Below are positions 58,107-64,000 of a DNA stretch of 64,000 nucleotides, one piece after another. Source of the DNA: Gnetum montanum (taxonomy: Eukaryota > Streptophyta > Gnetopsida > Gnetales > Gnetaceae); assembly GCA_015680685.1 (NCBI GenBank), contig MNCI01030296.1, positions 496,439 to 560,438 on the forward strand, written 5' to 3'. Made by a program: the position numbers and the translations under genes. Under the pieces are notes generated by a model. That model did not search any database. It was not told where the DNA came from and was given only the letters and a program-made list of their open reading frames with translations. Position 1 is the first letter of the stretch. Every line of letters begins with the position of its first letter.

Positions 58107-60080
58107 CAAATTTGAAGCAAAGGTATTATCCATAAAAATGGAAAAAGATCTATCTAGAATGATAGTTTTTGATCTCTATAGTATTTTTTTAGCTTTTGAA
58201 ATCAGGGAAATTGGAGCTAGTTTTAATGGCAATAATGAGTAAATTTCTTTTAAGGCTAAAGTTGAAAAAAATGAAGAAAAAATTTGGAACTATCAATGTC
58301 ATAATCTAATTTTGATAAAGAGATTGTTAATCTCACTATGAAGCTTAGAAGACTCAAAAAGATGAAGGCTAATAAAAAGTTAATAAAATCGTTTTCTTGT
58401 TATTATTGTGATGAAACAAGTCATATGGTTACAAATTGTCTGAAGAAGAAGAAAAAAAAGAAGAATTAGAAAAAATCAAATGATCAAGTTCAAGTAGGTA
58501 AGCACTTAATATAGGTTTGGAAAATTCAAAGCCCAATTAGTCAAAATATGAAGTTAATTAAAACATCTAGAAAATAGTATATAAATTAAGAATGTTGAAG
58601 AAAATTTGTTTGCTTATTTTTCTTATATCAATATTATAAAAAATAACTATGATATTGTTACACAATACTTATTTTCATTTCTAGCCATGATTGATTATTA
58701 TAATTTCGATAATGATTTTCAAAAATTTATGTATACTAACCCAAATAAACATGAAAATCTTAGCACATTTGAAATTGTAGGCTCAACTGGAAATGAAAAC
58801 AAAATGAACTCATCAAAAATAGCTAAAACTAAATATGAAGAAGCTAATGATGTTGATATAGAAGGATAATGGATCAATTGGAGATGGTTGTTAAAGTGAA
58901 TGAAAATTTAAGTAAAGTTTTAAAAGAAAGGAAGTAAGAAATTAAGAACTATAAGACAAAACTTGTATCAGCTGAATAAGAAATTTTAAAGCTAAAAGAG
59001 GAAGTGCTACTGCTAAAGAAGGGCATGAAAGGTAATACTACTCAAGTCACATCAAATTTGTTCAAAATATTTACCCACAACTCAGAACAACTCAAGGATA
59101 TCATTAATAATGGATAGTTAAGTAATGATAAGAGGGTCTTGAATATAAGTGTGGTTCCTCAACAAAGCTACCTTTAACAAAAACATCAACACATAAGATA
59201 AAATTCCGAACATAGTATCCATAATCACATGTCATTGACTCACACATAGTTAAGGGAATCCTTCCTACTCCAAGAATTCTAATCATCAAGTATGGTTTAA
59301 GATCGATAGCCAATTTCTTCTAAGGTTATTATTTTAAGTGTGGTATTTTAGGCCATAGAGCAAAGAAGTGTAGAAAAAATGATGTTTCTCATTATGAAAG
59401 TTTCTATTGTTCACATGCTTCTAAACTCTTTCCAATAAATGTCAAAAATAGGATAATAGGTTTAGAGACTAATTAACAGAAGAGATCTCCTTGTAAAGTT
59501 AGCCTTACAGAGCTCTTGTAGCCTAGAGACATTATTTCTCAATAGTGGCTACCCTCAACATGTAATCAATGATAAATCAAATTTTATCACACTTAAAACT
59601 TTCAATGAAGAAAAGGTAAGCTTCAGTGACAAAGGCAAAGGCATGGTAAGAGGTATTGGTTTGGTTAAATTTATAATGATTTTCTTGAAGTTCACAACAT
59701 TTATCTTGTTAATGGCTTGCATTATAAGATGTTGAGCTTCAGACATTTTTTAAGATAAGATTATAATATTTGTTTCATGAATGAAAAATGTCTATTAGAA
59801 AATAAGGAAAATAATTTTAAAGCTTACATTACTTGAGTAGGAAATAATTTATATTTTATAAATGAGCAGCCATGATATCTGACTCTTATTTCTAAGACAA
59901 GTATTAGTAGGTTATGGCACAAAAGACTACATCACTTAAGCTCAAAAAAATGTCCAAGCTCTCAGCAAGGCTCAAAGCATAAGAGGTATTCCTCAAATAA
60001 GATAGCTAGAAGAGGTATGTTCTACATGCCAATATGGTAAACAAACTAGAGCTACTTTTAATTGTAAATTATGACTATAA
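58107..60080 (+). pseudogene. Element F (Ty1/copia) gag right part, zinc knuckles and GAG-pre-integrase, broken
   Basis: This continues gag from 48811. A zinc knuckle CYYCDETSHMVTNC (C-x2-C-x4-H-x4-C) is at about 58400-58441. A second one, with its first cysteine replaced by tyrosine (YFKCGILGHRAKKC), is near 59333-59380. An open 87-codon frame is at 58606-58869. The GAG-pre-integrase motif RLWHKRLHHLS is near 59910-59943. No integrase or RT follows; the copia element is truncated near 60080. Confidence 0.72.
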
Positions 60081-60212
60081 TAATAATCTTGATTTAATAG
60101 TAAATAGAACTATACTTGAGAAGATTCGATCAATGATAAATGGGAAAAATGTACAAAATATCTATGAAATGAGGTTGCTAGAATAATGGTGTTTATTAGG
60201 ATACTAAAACAC

Positions 60213-61500
60213 CGTGAAAATTTCGAGGCCCCGATAGTTCAGCGAAAAAGCTAGTGACTCAGAAAAAGGGTTGCAACAAGGCGCGACACGACAAGTTCCT
60301 TTTCAATCGAAGGTCTGTCCCACCATGCTGCGCAGCACAGCACAAGTGAATTCCAGAGGATGGAGCAAAGCGACGGATGCATGGCGGCCAAGCTTCCAAC
60401 TTCGCAAGTTATCTGTTTCAAAAAATCTTAATTTTTGGCAAATTACGTTGTATTACACTACATAGCATAACATCACATTATGTAGCGTAATATCAAAGAT
60501 AGCCCACCGTAGCATCAAGGATGGCAAGCATACAAGACTTCGACAGCCCGACAAAAATCTCAAGTCCTAAGCAATAGTTTGTAGTATAATGCACATCTCA
60601 GCAAATTTTCTTTTCTAGTTAAGGGGCCCATTATGTTGCTTTACGTAGTGCAGCATAGTAAAAACCCCGAAAAGGATAAAAATAGAGGAAGCGCGACAAC
60701 AACACTTTAACTTTTGTAGTTTCGTCATTTTATGCTGAATTACGCTACTATGCGTAATTTAGTGTAATGCAGCATAATTCAAGTAATGACAAGCACATCA
60801 TACGCCACAATACGCTCTCCTACGTATTACAGCATAATCAAAGGATAGCCTATTGCCAAAGCCCGCACGAGGGTAGTTTACGACGCACTACGTAGCATAG
60901 CGTCGTAAGCTTCAACGACAACACATTGAGTTAACGACATTTTATGAGTGCAGGACACACGTCACTTAAACCGGGTTTCTCTCTTGATCTTAACCTTATA
61001 AATGCTCCAGCTGACGAAGACCAAGGGGTTGGCAAAATTTTTCTTTCAAGACTAGCAAAAGAGCAAAGGAGAATCAGCAATCGTGAGAACGCCGGAAGTG
61101 ATTGACAAGAATTCTTGATCAGAAACAATTGGCTATTGGATATTCTCCCACGGATCTAACTTCCTTGCATCCAGATTGGCTAGATCAAGGTAGATTGATC
61201 CTCTCTTGTTTCATCTTTGTATAACTTTCTTGTCACTGGCATATGCTTTGTCCAAACCGAAGTTCGCCTGAAGTCATTGTATCAAACATATTATTTTCAT
61301 AAATTAAATCTCAGATCTTGTGATCATATTATTTGTCAAATCTGATCTCTTGCACCCTAGTTAGACAAATTTGGCAATCTTANCTATTATCAAATCTTTT
61401 CCTGATTAAATAAGTCCCTGTCTGATTGACAAGACCGTTCAGGGCATCTCAGATTTGTTTTCTCTAGCACGGTCCTTGCATAGATCTAGGGTTAGAACTG
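60213..61500 (+). repeat. Probable 5' LTR of element G (Tat-like)
   Basis: It starts near TGAAAATTTCGAGGCCCCG. The U3 (60420-60920) is full of degenerate TACGTAGCATAAT/GCGTAATNNAG motifs, several forming dyads. A TATA-like CCTTATAAATGC is near 60984-60995. No primer site was identified and the end is uncertain. One N at 61383. Confidence 0.5.
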
Positions 61501-61800
61501 TGTACCAGGAATTTTCGTCGGTATTTCCAACGGCCCACATTTTCCATCATTATAGTTTTCTGGTGCTAGAAGGAGGGCCTTCATAGCCGATCTGCATTTT
61601 ATTGGTAGTCTTGTAAGTTTTTTGTACCCATTGTCGATCAACGTAAACGTAATACCTCCAAGGTTGTTTATGAAATCGTGTGGTGTAGATCGGTCGCTTC
61701 GACGATTCCTTTGGAATCCTACGAGATAAAAAGCCCCGATTATTATCTTAGTTTGCATCTGTTGTTCCAATTTTTATCTTTTATCATCATTATTTCGAAA

Positions 61801-64000
61801 ATGGTTACATCAACCACAGCCGTTGACATTGCCAATCTCGAAAACCCTTGGACTCTACAAGTTACGCCCCTTGTGGTTGAGCAACCAACTAGTCCAGTGT
61901 GATCACACCACTCCCTTAGGCTACAAAACAAGGAGCCAAAGGGACAAGCTTAGCGCAGGGAACACTACAGTTTCCTCTACGCTAAGCTAGCGGTAAATCT
62001 GCCTCTCTATCCACAAGAAGTTGAGGAAAAACGAGAATACGAGCTCATGTACTACAACGGGAAAGAACTCATTCCTACCCCTACCACTTTCATACCCTTG
62101 ATAGATCAACAAAGGTGGATCCTAGATCAAATGTTGATGGTAAAGACATTGCCAGAAGAACTAGAAACCATGTTCCATGAAGAAGCGCTTCACGATGGAC
62201 AGGACGATCTAGAATCCCACTCTGAGGGAGGCAATCATGCTGATTTCACCATGGCCCCTCCCTCAACAACGTCTTATATAAATTCGTTGTTCATGGTCAC
62301 TACACCTTTGTCTAACACGGAGCGAGTCCCGCGTTCACCGCGTTTACATTTTCTTTCTCCGACTATCTTCCCAGGTGAGGGTTCATCATAGATCATTCCT
62401 CAACAGGCACGATTACCTAACTCGCCTCATCATGTGCTTGAGCCTGTGCCACTACATGTGCATGCAATACCTGCAACACTATCTATGCTCCTGATTCGCA
62501 CAATAGAGCCTGCCACCATAGCATGGTGGGCTCCATTCCCATCGTACGCAAAACCATCACCATTCCCACCTTCAAGGCCACATCCCGCAAGTGCTAAACC
62601 TAATTGTAGGACCACTGCCTATGCCCTCGGCTATGCAAGTAGCTTACCTAATAGCATAGCTGATGGTGGTTCTCCCATCTGCACTAACCACAGGATTGTG
62701 GATGCCGCAAGCAACATTGCCGGCAAGGACTGTCCCACCAACCATCGNTGTCATCTATGGGGTTGGACCAAGCCTTCCAACTTATTCAGACCCTTACAGA
62801 GGAGGTCAAGCACCTTAAGACTACTGGTTCTGACATGGTACAGGTCATGGACTTCTACCCGAACGATCCTATTAGTTCGACCATCCCAATCCTGTCATTG
62901 TCACCTGGAATGCCCCTTCCTCATTTCACAAAATACAATGGGGAAGGTGATCCCAATGCTCACCTCATCACTTTCAGGTCAGAGTCCTTATTGCTACAAT
63001 AATGGCCGCATACCATAATCCGTGTCTTTGCTATGTCCTTAACGGGTAAAGCCTTGGATTGGTATCGAGAACTTCCACGTGCTTCCATTTCAACTTTGGA
63101 AGAGCTGTTAACCTAGTTTGTGACTTGCTTCAAATACAACCTGAAGCCAGATGTCACATTGGACCAGCTCATGGGAGTTAGGCAAGACCCGCTTGAGTCA
63201 ATCCAAAAGTTCATACAACGGTGGAGCGCCACCTTGAATGAAATCTGCAAACCCATCGCGGATGCTCATCTATTGGTAATCTTTAAGGGAGCAGTCAATG
63301 ACTTTATCAAGTCTAAGCTGTATTACCTCGCCCCCTATTCCCTCAGCCAAGCCTTTACCTAGACTAAGGGCATCCAAGACGCGGCGGAGGCTAGTAAAGA
63401 TCCAGCATATGTGGCCTACAGAAATGCCCACAGCAAGGGTAAGGACAAAGCTAAAGCCACGACTACTACAGTCGCGTTAATTGCTGAAGGGGTCAAGAAG
63501 AAAGGCAACAATAACAAGAAAACAATTACAGAGCCAGCTGAGCCGACAACAAGCTCAGGTGGTACCAATCACAAAGCTCCTTCTACCCCCAAAGCACAAC
63601 CGAGGCTAAAATTTGAGCGTAAGGATCGCTCAAATTACGCAATCCTACCTGTGAAGCCTTCAGAACTTCTAAAGCAATTATTGGGAACCGACCACATCCG
63701 ACACAAGGCGATGTCCGAGGAGGCTCTAAAATGCCACAGGCGCCACTGCGAGTTACTCAAGAATCCCTCCTTAGCCCAACCTAACGAACCACCTGTGCAT
63801 AAGAACTTTAAGCTAGAATGATTTTGTGACTATCATCAATTGTGCAGCCATGATATGGACTACTTTTGGGTATTGAAAGATGACATCCAATGTTTGATAG
63901 ATCAAGGGGACTTGATCTTAGATAGTAGTAGCCCGACACGCCCAGAAAACCAGGCCATGCGTGTGTACCAAGACCCGTTGAATGCAAATAATGCAAGGTA
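61801..64000 (+). pseudogene. Element G gag (Tat/Retand-like Ty3/gypsy), partial at window end
   Basis: The ATG at 61801 opens MVTSTTAVDIANLENP. A capsid-type segment at 62920-63360 includes MPLPHFTKYNGEGDPNAHL, GKALDWYRELP and LMGVRQDPLESIQKFIQRW, the standard retrotransposon gag domain. A basic K/T-rich linker follows (63411-63600). FCDYHQLCSHDMDYFWVLKD near 63823-63882 is the C-terminal motif of Tat-lineage gags. In-frame stops and an N at 62748 break it. The rest of the element is outside the window. It is a different lineage from A-E. Confidence 0.78.

Noticed and set aside
1-64000. CRISPR arrays, tRNA, rRNA or bacterial operons
   Set aside because: No regularly spaced repeats, cloverleaf-like sequences or operon-type gene packing were seen; all signs are of plant nuclear DNA.

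Overview
This window is nuclear DNA of a plant with a large, repeat-rich genome. It holds one intact split host gene in about 61 kb of nested, decayed LTR retrotransposons. The gene is a BAHD acyltransferase on the minus strand (32872-35451, three exons). The long AT-rich repeats, tRNA-type primer sites and old nested elements fit a large seed-plant genome. A gymnosperm is plausible, but nothing here proves it. I saw no tRNA, rRNA, CRISPR array or bacterial-type operon.

Layout, left to right. (1) 1-782: promoter-like repeat. (2) Element A, Ty3/gypsy, minus strand, about 783-15317, with two solo LTRs inside it: S1 (1058-1892) and S3 (11326-12220). (3) 15318-18226: unassigned AT-rich DNA. (4) Element C, minus-strand remnant, split by element B (plus strand, 18570-31959); the C pieces are 18227-18569 and 31960 to about 32710. 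(5) The BAHD gene and its flanks, about 32711-36643. (6) Element D, Ty3/gypsy, plus strand, 36644-47706, carrying solo LTR S2 (40023-40931, with an assembly gap). (7) A Ty1/copia remnant F (about 47707-48811 and 58107 to about 60080), cut in its gag by element E (minus strand, 48812-58101, target duplication CCTAG). (8) A Tat-like gag (element G) from about 60213 to the window end.

A, B, C, D and E belong to one Athila-like group. Primer sites in all five are variants of TTGGCGCCGTTGCC (tRNA-Asp type). A, B, D and E share a conserved block before the polypurine tract. The LTRs share R/U5 sequence but have unrelated, repeat-built U3 regions. A, B and E carry a long extra ORF (ORF3, about 900-950 codons) between the integrase position and the 3' LTR, ending in a conserved proline-rich tail. 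D keeps only a stub.

The most interesting signal is upstream of ORF3. In A, B and E there is an internal block with a TATA-like sequence, in the ORF3 direction, that resembles the U3 of that element's own LTR. In B and E a splice-donor-like GTAAG follows before the ORF3 ATG. This suggests an internal promoter for ORF3 that has changed in step with the LTR promoter. Element E has no recognisable pol but keeps gag, ORF3, both LTRs and its target duplication, so it looks like a non-autonomous derivative.

All alignments were made by eye. Boundaries written as 'about' are approximate. Every retroelement gene here is broken by stops or frameshifts.
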